DNA of 64,000 nucleotides. Origin: Porphyromonadaceae bacterium FC4 (lineage in GTDB: Bacteria > Bacteroidota > Bacteroidia > Bacteroidales > Porphyromonadaceae). The stretch is taken from the NCBI GenBank assembly GCA_900120395.1, contig LT635553.1, forward strand, positions 597,582 to 661,581, in the 5' to 3' direction. This document shows positions 16,050 to 24,532 of the stretch, one piece after another (the stretch's first letter is position 1; each line of letters starts with the position of its first letter). Position numbers and translations under genes: made by a program. The notes below the pieces were generated by a model, which saw only the letters and a list, made by a program, of their open reading frames with translations, ran no database searches and was not told where the DNA came from.

Positions 16050-17675
16050 TTAGTTGATCTTTATTCGTTCTAGTGCCATCCCAAAAGCCTCCTCGTATTG
16101 ATCAAAGAAGTGCTTCCAGTCTGCTCGATCTGATAGTTCTTTTGCTCTCTGTCCGATTGTGGTTCTCTGCTCCGCAGGGGTAACGCTGTACGAGCGTACC
16201 GCCTCAGCCAGTTGGTGGGCGACATCCCGGTAGGTGTCATCGTCTCTGTTGAGCACCAGGACACCATTATCCAAGACTTGGGTGTCGGTCAGGCTTTGTG
16301 CCCACACCCCAAAACCCGCCTTGTCTGTCGTCACTGTAGGCACCCCAAAGGCGATGCTCTCCAGTGGGGTATAGCCCCAAGGCTCATAGTACGAAGCAAA
16401 GACGGTGAGGTCGGCAGCAGGGAGGATGTCGTAGTAGGGGATGTCCAGGACTCCGTCGTTACCATCAAGGTAGGCGGGGATGAATAGCGGGTAAACCCGC
16501 TTGCCCCACAGGTGGCTAAAGTGATCAAGCCTCCGGACAAGGATATTGCTATCCTGGTCGTGGAGACGGTGGGTACAGTAGGGCTGACTAGCCGGAAGGG
16601 TTAGCCTGACCTTGGACTCAAGCCCGAGCTGAATCTCTCGGCGTGGTTCTTTTACCCATGCGGGAACGGCAATGACGGGGATGATGTCCGTGCCGTTGTC
16701 CGCAAGCTCTGCCATTGCGTCTATGAAGAGGTCCAACCCTTTGTTGCGGTACTCAAAACGACCACTCGTGAGGACGATGTATGTCTCCTCACTGATCGTT
16801 GCTCCGTAGAGTGTTTGGGCAATGTTGCGCAGCTTTTGTCGTCCCAAGAGGCGGAGGCGGTCGCACTCAGCCCTTGCGGGCACGAAGCCCGGCTCAAAAC
16901 CATTGTTGGTCACGACATCTACCGGACGCTCAAGCAGCTGGCTGCACTCCACGGCGGTCACGTCGCTGACGGTGCAAAAGACCGTCGCCTCGTGCGCAGC
17001 CTTCTTTTCGACCGCATGCTTAGCTACTACTCCCAGCTCCCGAGCCATCTGGTCTCCATGGTAGCCGGACATGTACTTGTAGAGCTCCTTATTGTTCCCG
17101 GATATGGACCGTCCTACCGTTGTGGCGTGGGTGATGAAGAGAGTCGCCACCTCGGGCGCTTTTTTCTTGAGCCATAGGAGTCCCATCCCTGTCGTCCACT
17201 CATTGAATATCGCTACCGGGCGCTCACTCGGGTGAATGGTGCTGAAGCCTTTCATCACCTGCGCGGCAGCGATGGCAAAAAGGCAGCTCTCGTCGTAGTC
17301 CCCGTAGCCCTCTTCGCTGCTGAGCTCGTAGTCCTCCCACATGTTGAAGTACAGGAGATCCCTTTGGGTATAGAGGGGACGGTAGTCGACCAGTGCCACA
17401 CGGGGGTTGCCGGGGACAGACCAGGTACCGGTGTAGACGGGTAGACCGCACGCTTCACTGAGTACCGGATCGGGGTCAGTGCTGTCCAAGCGGGCATCAT
17501 TTTGCTGCAGGTGTGGAAGGTACGGACCTACAAAGAGCACCTGCTCCTGCCCATAGCGCTCAACCATGGTGGCAGCCCGAGTGCTCAGCACGGCGTATAT
17601 CCCTCCTACTTTATTGCACACCTCCCACGAGGTCTCCATGATGAGGGTGGGGGAGGTCATGTTGTCATTAGCCAT
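16050..17675 (-). CDS. Glycogen synthase, GT3 (eukaryote-like) type
   Basis: Cytoplasmic enzyme extending alpha-1,4-glucan from a nucleotide-glucose donor. The start METSWEVCNKVGGIYAVLSTRA is the signature of the GT3 glycogen synthase family found in Bacteroidetes and eukaryotes rather than the GT5 GlgA. Further blocks match: FNEWTTGMGLLWLKK, THATTVGRSISGNN, SGRFEYRNKGLDLFIDA and YEPWGYTPLESIAFGVPTVTTDKAGFG (E-x7-E-like donor site). The 541-residue length is usual for bacterial GT3. A start at 17660 (MTSPTLIMETSW) is equally possible. A cytoplasmic GH13 at 41.8 kb could act on the same polymer. Confidence 0.93.
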   Translation of the reverse strand: MANDNMTSPTLIMETSWEVCNKVGGIYAVLSTRAATMVERYGQEQVLFVGPYLPHLQQNDARLDSTDPDPVLSEACGLPVYTGTWSVPGNPRVALVDYRPLYTQRDLLYFNMWEDYELSSEEGYGDYDESCLFAIAAAQVMKGFSTIHPSERPVAIFNEWTTGMGLLWLKKKAPEVATLFITHATTVGRSISGNNKELYKYMSGYHGDQMARELGVVAKHAVEKKAAHEATVFCTVSDVTAVECSQLLERPVDVVTNNGFEPGFVPARAECDRLRLLGRQKLRNIAQTLYGATISEETYIVLTSGRFEYRNKGLDLFIDAMAELADNGTDIIPVIAVPAWVKEPRREIQLGLESKVRLTLPASQPYCTHRLHDQDSNILVRRLDHFSHLWGKRVYPLFIPAYLDGNDGVLDIPYYDILPAADLTVFASYYEPWGYTPLESIAFGVPTVTTDKAGFGVWAQSLTDTQVLDNGVLVLNRDDDTYRDVAHQLAEAVRSYSVTPAEQRTTIGQRAKELSDRADWKHFFDQYEEAFGMALERIKIN

Positions 17676-17779
17676 TTCTTGTTTTTTATCTTCGGAGGAA
17701 ATCCCACAGCAATCACCACAAAGATTGGCTCTCTTGCTAACTCAGTAAGGTGGGGTGCTCCGACTATCCTTATATGGAG

Positions 17780-17787
17780 CAAAATTA
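17780..17787 (-). promoter_or_regulatory. -7 box of the glycogen synthase gene
   Basis: Reads TAATTTTG on the minus strand, matching TAnnTTTG, about 105 bases upstream of the start. A clear -33 element is not visible. Confidence 0.45.
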
Positions 17788-18030
17788 CCGAATTTTTGAC
17801 GATCCGCCGCCTTTTTGCCACCACCAAGCAGGGCAACTGTATGGGGTTTCTCAGGAAGAGTCAGACTTTTTTCCTAAAAACAAACCTAGACGGAATGACA
17901 TGAAGCAGAACTGACTATCTTCTTAGGTGGGGCGGTGGAAGTCGGAGCCCGAAATTAGACTAAAATGACAATTCGCATATGTTGTTGATAAACAAATGGA
18001 TGCATGTATTAAAAAAGTAGGTGGCTGATA

Positions 18031-18126
18031 GCAAAAAGTTTCCTACTGGAAATCGTTCACTTCTATCCGTCAAATCGTTTTCTTTCCTACTGGAAACATT
18101 TCTCTTCTATCCGTCCAATTTTTTTC
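18031..18126 (-). repeat. Twin-palindrome dispersed element, copy B
   Basis: Reverse orientation. Two TTTCCTACTGGAAA palindromes (about 18039 and 18083), each followed by TTCTATCCGTC, with outer ends GCAAAAAG and TTTTTTTCG. The distal conserved block GTTGATAAAC lies at 17984-17993, so the full copy is about 143 bp. Between glycogen synthase and the second GC-rich array. Confidence 0.9.
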
Positions 18127-18144
18127 GTCCCTCCAAGCCCTCCT

Positions 18145-18735
18145 CTCCGGCGACCCCGTTAGGGTTGTGCGGGCGGGTCGGTAGTACCCCGCAGGGGTGC
18201 TGCCACCCAACTATATAAAGGGACGAAAAGAAGGGACTGCCGACCCCGATAGGGGTCGCTCCTTGGTAGCCCGAGGGGGCATTATAGTAAGGGGGATTGA
18301 AACGTTGGGCGGAAGATCGGAGACGGGGGGAGACCCCGACGAACGTCGGGGTCATAGAGTATAGCCCAGGGTCAGAGCGACGTTAGGAGCGTCTGACCCT
18401 GGGAAAGCAAGTCGACAAGAAACACGACTCCGACGAACGTTGGAGTCGAACCATCAGATGACGGAGTACGACCCCAACGTGCGTCGGGGTCGGGGAGAAA
18501 TTGCGGAATCATTTACCCCGGGTCAGATGCTCCTTCGGAGCTCTGACCCGGGGCTATATTCTTCGACCCCTAACGGGGTCGGCAGTCCCGTCCGCTTCGC
18601 CCCTTTATATATCCACCCTTCATTGGATATACGGCAGGTGAACGGCACCCCTGCGGGGTGCTACCCAGCCAAACGGTTCGCCCCTATGGCGACCCCTGCG
18701 GGGTCGCCATAGGGGCGAGGCATATGGTGACGCAG
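18145..18735. repeat. GC-rich hairpin-array island 2
   Basis: About 590 bases without a gene, made of the same units as the 4.4-5.9 kb island. The part at 18361-18577 is the 250-bp block in opposite orientation (type-2 hairpins CCCAGGGTCAGAG.. and ..CTCTGACCCGGGGCTAT). Near the end is a near-perfect 39-base palindrome (18679-18717) with arms CGCCCCTATGGCGACCCC and its complement around TGC. Confidence 0.88.
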
Positions 18736-18755
18736 ACGGGTCGGCAGACCAAACG

Positions 18756-18797
18756 CAGGAGGGTGTGCCAAAACCTGAGCTTTGGCACACCCTCCTG
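18756..18797. terminator. Palindromic terminator at the end of the porin operon
   Basis: CAGGAGGGTGTGCCAAA pairs with TTTGGCACACCCTCCTG around a short loop, 24 bases past the stop of the minus-strand porin gene. Member of the GGGTGTGYCAAA palindrome family. Confidence 0.85.
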
Positions 18798-18821
18798 GAG
18801 ACTTTTTTAAGATGTTAGTGT

Positions 18822-20486
18822 CTAGAAGTTGAGGGTGACGGTTGCGGCAACGCTGTTGCGCGTATCTTTCATGGATCCTCCCGTGACGCTTTCCAACCCT
18901 GAGCTAGGCAGTGCAGGGTAGGGGTAGACCGATTCATTGCGAGCACTATAGATGTAGGCGAGGTCAAGTGCCAAGCTGCCAAACCGGAAGCCGATACCGG
19001 CAGATGCAGTCTGGTAGTTGCGGGGCAGGGTGTAGTCGAGTATCATCCCTGATGCACTGTACTCGGCGCGGCTCTTTGTATCTTTGGGGTTTAGATCTGC
19101 CATCTTGATACCACAACTGGTATGGCTGTATCCGGTGCGGAGCGTGAGCCAGTCGAGTGGGCGTACTTCGAGACCTACACTATGCCGGTATTGACCTCCG
19201 AAGTACTGCTTGTTGAGATCGGTGACGTCCGCCAGCGCAGCATTTGAGTTATCACCCGGGAGCATGTACTTGGCACTACCCAGGTTTCGGTAGGTGAAGT
19301 CGTACGTCACCATACCATAGCGGCTGAGGAATGCCATGGCACTCAGAGTGAGCTTGCCGGGCAGCCACATGTCGTACTTGGAGGTGAAGTCACCACCGGT
19401 ACTGTAGGTTACCGTGTTGTTTTTCACATCCTCGAGAAGGTCATTGTAGTAGGAGGCACTGGCACTGTAGGTCTCGGTGTAGGTCGCATACTGAGGAAGG
19501 AGGTAGGAAATACCTATTCGCCCATAGTCGCCAATCGCTACCAGTGCACCGAGGTTGAGCCCTACGGATCCGCCGGTGACATGCAGGTTGTTGTCGTAGG
19601 TGATGCCCATCCTGTTGTTCTTAGGCTGGTAGTAAAAGTCCTCTGAGTACTCGGAGTGACGGCTGTAGACACTGGCTGTGGAGCGCAAAGTGGCACCAAA
19701 GAAGTAGCGGTCATCATAGTTGACTCCAAAGTTGAGGTCAAAGGAGTTATTGCCACCGGTCTCTTTGACAGACAGAGAAGCAAAGTCCGGGAGCAAAAAC
19801 AGCTGCTCTGAACGCTCCGGATCGCCTGCCCATGCCCAGACATTTGGACGGTAGTAGTTGTCGGGCTTGCCCTCTACGCCGCCCTCGATCAGCCAAGCAT
19901 TTAGACCCATGACCACACTCTGGTTGACGTTGGCTAGGCGCGGATCGTAGGTGTCACTGTGCATATATCTGCCGATGGGTACCCCACTCTCATTAGCCTT
20001 GAATGCCAGATAGTCGGTGATCCCGGAGCCGGGAAGTGGCATTGCGAGCTTGTAGTCCCGTTTGTAGCTGTAGTCTCTATTGTAGAGGAAGCCCCAGTTG
20101 ATCCTCAGTGGCCTGGAGCTGAGTCCGATGCCTGAGCCGATGTAGGAAATGTTGCTGAGGTCAAATAGACCATAAGAACTGTTGGTATTCTCGACACCGT
20201 TCTCATGACGGTAGTCGATGGAGGTGTTTCCTCTGCCACCCTCTAGTCCGAGTGAGATCGCTCCTCTATGGTAGAGTGCGCTTCCTGCCGGGTTGATCCA
20301 AATGGCTGTCGGGTCAGCACCCAGTGCCCCTACAGCACCGCTCATGGACTGTGCCCGTGCAGTCCCATGTACCCCCTCCAGGCTGTTTCGGTATCCGTCC
20401 GAGGGGGCTTGTGCTTGTGCCCCTACGACGGACAGTACGCCTGCTGTCAGGAGAGATGCAAATAATAGTCGATATCTTTTATTCAT
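18822..20486 (-). CDS. Outer membrane FadL/OmpP1-type porin
   Basis: 554 residues; signal peptide ending about AQAQA. The early motif ARAQSMSGAVGALGADPTAIWINPAGSA is the hallmark of the OmpP1/FadL/TodX family (plug/N-terminal hatch region), followed by many alternating aromatic strands and a terminal TLNF strand typical of an outer-membrane beta-barrel. Known family members take up hydrophobic compounds; the substrate here is unknown. It follows the Tyr/Trp-rich protein gene by 40 bases on the same strand and is probably co-transcribed, so the partner may act at the surface with it. Confidence 0.88.
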   Translation of the reverse strand: MNKRYRLLFASLLTAGVLSVVGAQAQAPSDGYRNSLEGVHGTARAQSMSGAVGALGADPTAIWINPAGSALYHRGAISLGLEGGRGNTSIDYRHENGVENTNSSYGLFDLSNISYIGSGIGLSSRPLRINWGFLYNRDYSYKRDYKLAMPLPGSGITDYLAFKANESGVPIGRYMHSDTYDPRLANVNQSVVMGLNAWLIEGGVEGKPDNYYRPNVWAWAGDPERSEQLFLLPDFASLSVKETGGNNSFDLNFGVNYDDRYFFGATLRSTASVYSRHSEYSEDFYYQPKNNRMGITYDNNLHVTGGSVGLNLGALVAIGDYGRIGISYLLPQYATYTETYSASASYYNDLLEDVKNNTVTYSTGGDFTSKYDMWLPGKLTLSAMAFLSRYGMVTYDFTYRNLGSAKYMLPGDNSNAALADVTDLNKQYFGGQYRHSVGLEVRPLDWLTLRTGYSHTSCGIKMADLNPKDTKSRAEYSASGMILDYTLPRNYQTASAGIGFRFGSLALDLAYIYSARNESVYPYPALPSSGLESVTGGSMKDTRNSVAATVTLNF

Positions 20487-20526
20487 GGTCAGAATCCTTT
20501 ATGATCTTAGTCTGGTAAGTCGGTTG

Positions 20527-21645
20527 TTATCTTCTACGTCCTCCTGACCCGTAGGAGCCGGTGTTTCCTGGATTGGAGCTCCTCGTGGGTGTGCTCGGAG
20601 TGCTCGGAGTGTAGGAGCCACCACCATTGGTCGAGCGAGTAGGAGTGTAGGTGCGAGTGGGGGTACTGCCCTGATTCCAGCGGGAGTTGGTACGGGTGCC
20701 ACTATTGGTCCGTGTGCCTGAGTTGTTGTATCTTCCGCCGTTGGCGTTTCTATTGTAGACCTGTGTGCCGGTTGTCGCTCTGGTTCGCACAGCTCGGTCT
20801 GTGCGTCCTAGGTCGCTGCCGTATGTGCTATGGTTGCGCTGTACGTAGCGTCCGGAAGTACGTCCATAGGGATTGTATGTGCGCGTGCGTGTGTAGCCGG
20901 AGCTGTAGTGGCTGCCATCGTAGTAGCCGTGCCAGTAGCCGTGGTTGTAGGACGGAGCACCCCACCCGTAGGAGTACCCCCATCCTCCGCCGTAATACCA
21001 TGGGTCGCGCCACCTGCTTCTGTACCAAGGATCATACACGCCGCCGTAATACCATGGGTCGTACCATCCACCATAGTAGTACCAAGGGTCATACCATCTG
21101 CCGTAAGACCATGGATCGTACCATCTACCGTAGCGCCATGAGGATCCGTAGTAGGGGTAGGTGTTGATGTGGATGTTCACACCACTGCGCCAGTCCCTAC
21201 CGTAGTACGAGTTGGTCCATGGGTCGTAGTCCATATCGTCCAGGATATAGACCCGATCGACATTGTTGAGCACGATCGTGTTGCTATTGTCTCCGAACCT
21301 TCTCATGCGTTGGCTGTACTTGCCGCCTCTCGGACGACGATCTACGGTGCCATCCAGCTGGTCGAGGTTGTCCTCCATCTGCTCAATGGTCACTTTCATG
21401 TCCCGACGATTGTACCAGTCGCTGACCTGTTCCTGCTCGGTCTGTAGTCTTTCGTACTCAGCTTTTTGCTGCTCACGCTGTGCTTTTCGTTGAGCGATAC
21501 GTTGGTTCCTTGCCTGTTCCTCCTTTTGGCGAAGCTCCTTTGCCTTGGATGGAGTCAGGTAGGCATTGTCTTGAGCGGTGGCTACACCGCCCAGTAGCAT
21601 GGCTGCCAGCGCACCTGCCCATATGATCCATCTAAATGCTTTCAT
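20527..21645 (-). CDS. Secreted Tyr/Trp/Gly-rich protein with WYDPW repeats
   Basis: 372 residues with a signal peptide (core AALAAMLLGGVATA, cleavage about AQD). Order: a charged helical region rich in Gln/Lys/Arg (about residues 28-95, probably coiled coil); an ordered-looking segment NTIVLNNVDRVYILDDMDYDPWTNSYY; about 90 residues in which (R/G)WYDPW(S/Y)YG is repeated five to six times in varied forms; and a Ser/Thr/Asn/Gly/Arg tail ending GSGGRRR. Low complexity with extreme Tyr and Trp content suggests an envelope or extracellular structural protein. No family assigned. The Gly/Tyr-rich segment is also repetitive at DNA level (20990-21130). Confidence 0.8.
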   Translation of the reverse strand: MKAFRWIIWAGALAAMLLGGVATAQDNAYLTPSKAKELRQKEEQARNQRIAQRKAQREQQKAEYERLQTEQEQVSDWYNRRDMKVTIEQMEDNLDQLDGTVDRRPRGGKYSQRMRRFGDNSNTIVLNNVDRVYILDDMDYDPWTNSYYGRDWRSGVNIHINTYPYYGSSWRYGRWYDPWSYGRWYDPWYYYGGWYDPWYYGGVYDPWYRSRWRDPWYYGGGWGYSYGWGAPSYNHGYWHGYYDGSHYSSGYTRTRTYNPYGRTSGRYVQRNHSTYGSDLGRTDRAVRTRATTGTQVYNRNANGGRYNNSGTRTNSGTRTNSRWNQGSTPTRTYTPTRSTNGGGSYTPSTPSTPTRSSNPGNTGSYGSGGRRR

Positions 21646-21913
21646 ATCTTATTCCTCCTGAGTTATCTTAAATGAGTTTGTTTCGATTCTATATACTATT
21701 CCAACCACAAGGTACCTAATATTCCGAGAACTACCGATGTGGTTTTGTTTTTTTTGTGATTGGCTGACTTTTGCCTTTCTCTGCCTTTTTGACAACTTTA
21801 CCGTCGTTCGGTTTAATGACCGACTGCCCCTTTCGCCGGTCCCGGTGCTCTCCTGCTCTACCTATATGGTTCGGTTTTGGCCCAGGGGCTTCGATATTGA
21901 TGAAATAAACTGG

Positions 21914-22104
21914 TATATTTGCCGAGTCATCAGAAAAGGGGAATTCTTAGTGGACTGACTGCTAGGGTTCTCCTGCTTTATTTTGTGGGAGGAGCGTCCG
22001 GAGAGTCCGTTAGAGACCCGGATGCTCTTGGTGCCGATTCCGAAACTGTGCCTTTGGGTTTGGCTCCCGCTGCCCCGGTAAACATCATTAACTTTATAAA
22101 CTTT
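21914..22104 (+). promoter_or_regulatory. -7 box and ~175-nt structured leader of the transporter gene
   Basis: TATATTTG at 21914-21921 matches the -7 consensus. The leader before the ATG at 22105 is long and contains a hairpin with 10-base arms, GAGCGTCCGG (21992-22001) and CCGGATGCTC (22018-22027), joined by 16 bases. The upstream part of 21646-21913 shows no other gene. The leader is open in the transporter frame, so an N-terminal extension cannot be fully excluded. No known riboswitch class is recognised. Confidence 0.45.
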
Positions 22105-23781
22105 ATGGATTGGTTACAAGAGCTTTTTATCGGTTCAGGCGTGGCGCACTCGCTGATCTTGATATCCCTGACCATCGCCTTCGGTATAATGCTCGGAAAG
22201 GTAAAGATTTTTGGCGTCTCTCTTGGTGCGACGTTCATCCTCTTTGTGGGGATCTTCTTTGGGGAGCTGGGGATGACCCTGGATCCCCAGGTGATGCACT
22301 TTTGTAAAGAGCTAGGCCTGATCCTCTTTGTCTACTCTATCGGACTACAGGTGGGTCCGGGATTTTTCTCAAACTTCAAAAAAGGGGGAGCCACCCTCAA
22401 CATGCTTGCCGTGCTTGTCGTCTTCCTCGGGGCGCTGACCACAGTGATCATCTTCAAGTTGACCGAGCTGCCCATTCAGACACTGGTGGGTATCATGAGT
22501 GGTGCCATCACCAACACCCCCGGTCTCGGTGCTGCTCAGCAAGCGTATACCGATATTATGGGGATCGATGACCTGTCGATTGCCCAAGGATATGCTGTGG
22601 CGTATCCTCTCGGTGTCATCGGGATCATCCTGACGATCATCTTGATCCGTGTGATCGGACGCATCAACATCAAGGAGGAAGAGAAGCGTATCGAAGAAGC
22701 TAATGCGGAGACAGACCTGACAACGGTACCGCTCTCTGTGGAGATCGAAAACCCGGCTCTGGACGGTGCAAAGGTGTCCGATCTGACTCACACTCTGGAG
22801 GGACGTAAGTTTGTCGTGTCGCGCATCTGGAAAAAGGAGACAAATGAGATCCAAACCGTAAATGCAGATACCAAACTGGCACCCGGAGACCGGATCTTTG
22901 TGATCATTGACAAGGCGGATGTGGAGCCCTTTATCATGACGGTGGGGCATGAGATCAAGATGGATCGCAAGCAGTGGACCCCCAACGACTCCAAGTACAT
23001 CAGTCGTAAGCTCCTGGTCAGCAACAAGCAAATCAGTGGTAAGCAGCTGCACCAGCTCAACCTGAGAGCCATCTACGGGGTCAACGTAACCCGTGTGACC
23101 CGATCCGGTGTGGACATCGTCGCTACTCCCGGGCTACGCCTCCAGTATGGCGACAAGCTGACGGTAGTGGGCAGTGACTCTGCGCTGATGAAAGTGACAG
23201 AGCTGATCGGAAACTCTGAGAAGCACCTCCATGAGCCCAACCTGGCAAGTATCTTCATCGGTATCGCTATGGGTATCCTACTGGGATCTGTCCCCATGAT
23301 GATTCCCGGTATTCCTCAGCCGATCAAGCTTGGGCTGGCAGGAGGACCGCTGATCGTCGCTATCCTCATGTCTGCCTACGGGTACAAGTATCACTTTGTG
23401 AGCTACACGACGATCTCCGCAAACCTGATGCTGCGCGAGGTGGGGCTGGCACTCTTCCTGGCATGCGTGGGTATTGGTGCCGGCAACGGCTTCATAGACA
23501 CGCTGGTCAACCAGGGTGGTCTGACTTGGGTCGGATATGGCTTGATGATCACCATGATCCCGATTCTGATTGCGGGTCTGCTTGGACACTTTGTCTTCAA
23601 GATTGACTACTTCACCCTGGCGGGTATGATTGCCGGTAGTACCACCGATCCCCCCGCACTGGGCTATGCCAACACCCTATCCGATACCGATGCCTCCTCT
23701 GTGGGCTACGCTACGGTGTATCCCCTGACGATGTTTTTGCGAGTCGTGACGGCACAGTTGATGATCATATTCTTATTATAA
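22105..23781 (+). CDS. AAE/YidE-type transporter (aspartate:alanine exchanger family) with two TrkA-C domains
   Basis: 558-residue inner-membrane transporter. Two blocks of about five hydrophobic helices (residues ~10-180 and ~385-558) each contain the family duplication: GLILFVYSIGLQVGPGFF with SGAITNTPGLGAAQQA in the first, GLALFLACVGIGAGNGFIDTL with AGSTTDPPALGYA in the second. Between them are two RCK-C/TrkA-C-like regulatory domains (KVSDLTHTLEGRKFVVSRIWK and ISGKQLHQLNLRAIYGVNVTRV). Family members exchange amino or dicarboxylic acids; the substrate here cannot be told. The ATG at 22105 is chosen because MDWLQELF begins just before the first helix; the longer frame from 21919 overlaps the promoter. 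Confidence 0.88.
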   Translation: MDWLQELFIGSGVAHSLILISLTIAFGIMLGKVKIFGVSLGATFILFVGIFFGELGMTLDPQVMHFCKELGLILFVYSIGLQVGPGFFSNFKKGGATLNMLAVLVVFLGALTTVIIFKLTELPIQTLVGIMSGAITNTPGLGAAQQAYTDIMGIDDLSIAQGYAVAYPLGVIGIILTIILIRVIGRINIKEEEKRIEEANAETDLTTVPLSVEIENPALDGAKVSDLTHTLEGRKFVVSRIWKKETNEIQTVNADTKLAPGDRIFVIIDKADVEPFIMTVGHEIKMDRKQWTPNDSKYISRKLLVSNKQISGKQLHQLNLRAIYGVNVTRVTRSGVDIVATPGLRLQYGDKLTVVGSDSALMKVTELIGNSEKHLHEPNLASIFIGIAMGILLGSVPMMIPGIPQPIKLGLAGGPLIVAILMSAYGYKYHFVSYTTISANLMLREVGLALFLACVGIGAGNGFIDTLVNQGGLTWVGYGLMITMIPILIAGLLGHFVFKIDYFTLAGMIAGSTTDPPALGYANTLSDTDASSVGYATVYPLTMFLRVVTAQLMIIFLL

Positions 23782-23862
23782 AGATTAGGGTGGTCACACG
23801 TAGAGTTTTTGGTATCTTGTAGACAGAATACTAACTCACTGAACCTCAAGAATAGATGAATT

Positions 23863-24048
23863 ATGACGAAGTATAACGCAGTAGAGATCAACCAAAAACT
23901 CGCCAGACTGGGCAGAATAGTAGGTGAACCAACGATGAACGGTGGTGTCAAAGCGGCACGACTACTGATGGGTATCAACAGTCTCGTCGGCTTCGCACTC
24001 GGCTTCGCTGTCGCAAGCCTCTGCAAAAACAACTGCCGCAAGCATTGA
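23863..24048 (+). CDS. 61-residue hypothetical protein
   Basis: Begins MTKYNAVEINQKLARLGRIVGEP and ends SLCKNNCRKH. A hydrophobic Gly/Ala-rich stretch (LLMGINSLVGFALGFAVASL, residues ~34-53) is probably a membrane helix or glycine-zipper, followed by a basic tail with two Cys. It stands alone, 81 bases after the transporter, with an intrinsic terminator 30 bases after its stop, which supports a real short gene. No family recognised; it could be a small envelope protein or toxin-like peptide. Confidence 0.5.
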   Translation: MTKYNAVEINQKLARLGRIVGEPTMNGGVKAARLLMGINSLVGFALGFAVASLCKNNCRKH

Positions 24049-24077
24049 CCCGGCTGTCCTACACATAGGAGATAACT

Positions 24078-24115
24078 AAACGACCGCTCGGTACTCCGGT
24101 ACCGGGCGGTCGTTT
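24078..24115. terminator. Intrinsic terminator
   Basis: AAACGACCGC..GCGGTCGTTT outer arms (24078-24087, 24106-24115), extended inward by CGGTAC/GTACCG to a TCCG loop. Placed between the 61-aa gene and the converging tRNA gene. Confidence 0.85.
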
Positions 24116-24124
24116 GCCATTCAG

Positions 24125-24196
24125 TAGCCCCGACGGGAATCGAACCCATATCAAAAGTTTAGGAAACTTCCGTTCTATCCGTTGAACTACGAGGCC
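24125..24196 (-). tRNA. tRNA-Arg (anticodon CCU)
   Basis: Folds on the minus strand as a 72-nt cloverleaf without encoded CCA. Acceptor GGCCTCG/CGGGGCT (one G-U at the end), D-arm GTTC/GAAC, anticodon stem GAAGT/ACTTT with loop TTCCTAA giving CCT (positions 34-36), T-arm ATGGG-TTCGATT-CCCGT. The anticodon reads AGG arginine codons. Confidence 0.93.
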
Positions 24197-24340
24197 ATCA
24201 CATCCATGATAGGTACGCAAAGATAGCAAAAACAATCCTCTTTGCGCAGAAACGACCCAAATATCATTGTTTTCTGAAGAACCCGAACCTTGCTCTCGGT
24301 TTATGAGTGACGCAATGGGGTTTTTGCCCTTCGGCTCCGG

Positions 24341-24437
24341 GCAAAAAATTTAACGGATAGAAGAGAAAAGTTTCCAGTAGGAAAGAAAACGATTTGACGG
24401 ATAGTAGCGAAGTGTTTCCAGTAGGAAACTTTTTTGC
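24341..24437 (+). repeat. Twin-palindrome dispersed element, copy C
   Basis: Forward orientation: GCAAAAAATTT, ACGGATAGAAG, TTTCCAGTAGGAAA, then TTTGACGGATAGTAGC, GTTTCCAGTAGGAAAC and TTTTTTGC. To its left is a small hairpin TTTTTGCCC/GGGCAAAAA and TGACGC (24308-24313), which also occur beside copies E and F. Its right end stands just before the lpd promoter. Confidence 0.92.
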
Positions 24438-24460
24438 TATCAGGCGAACGGTTTCTTTTG

Positions 24461-24468
24461 TATATTTG
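24461..24468 (+). promoter_or_regulatory. -7 box of the lpd gene
   Basis: TATATTTG, exact TAnnTTTG match, 65 bases upstream of the ATG. The possible -33 TTTG (24433-24436) lies in the right end of repeat copy C, with a longer than usual 24-base spacing. Confidence 0.6.
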
Positions 24469-24532
24469 TGATGTTCCTAACTTGGAACAATCGGGTGCTG
24501 AAACATACAAAAACCAAATAAAACACGACCAC

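Noticed and set aside
22018..22090. Possible cobalamin riboswitch before the AAE transporter
   Set aside because: Fragments resemble parts of the B12 core (GGTG, ACTGT, CCCGC) but not in the right order or spacing, and the transporter is not a cobalamin gene.
21919..22104. N-terminal extension of the AAE transporter from 21919
   Set aside because: It would begin within the -7 box and add 62 residues not seen in the family; the leader is better explained as untranslated.
24125..24437. tRNA-associated genomic island or attachment site at tRNA-Arg
   Set aside because: No integrase, no direct repeat of the tRNA 3' end, and neighbours are core genes; only the dispersed element lies next to it.
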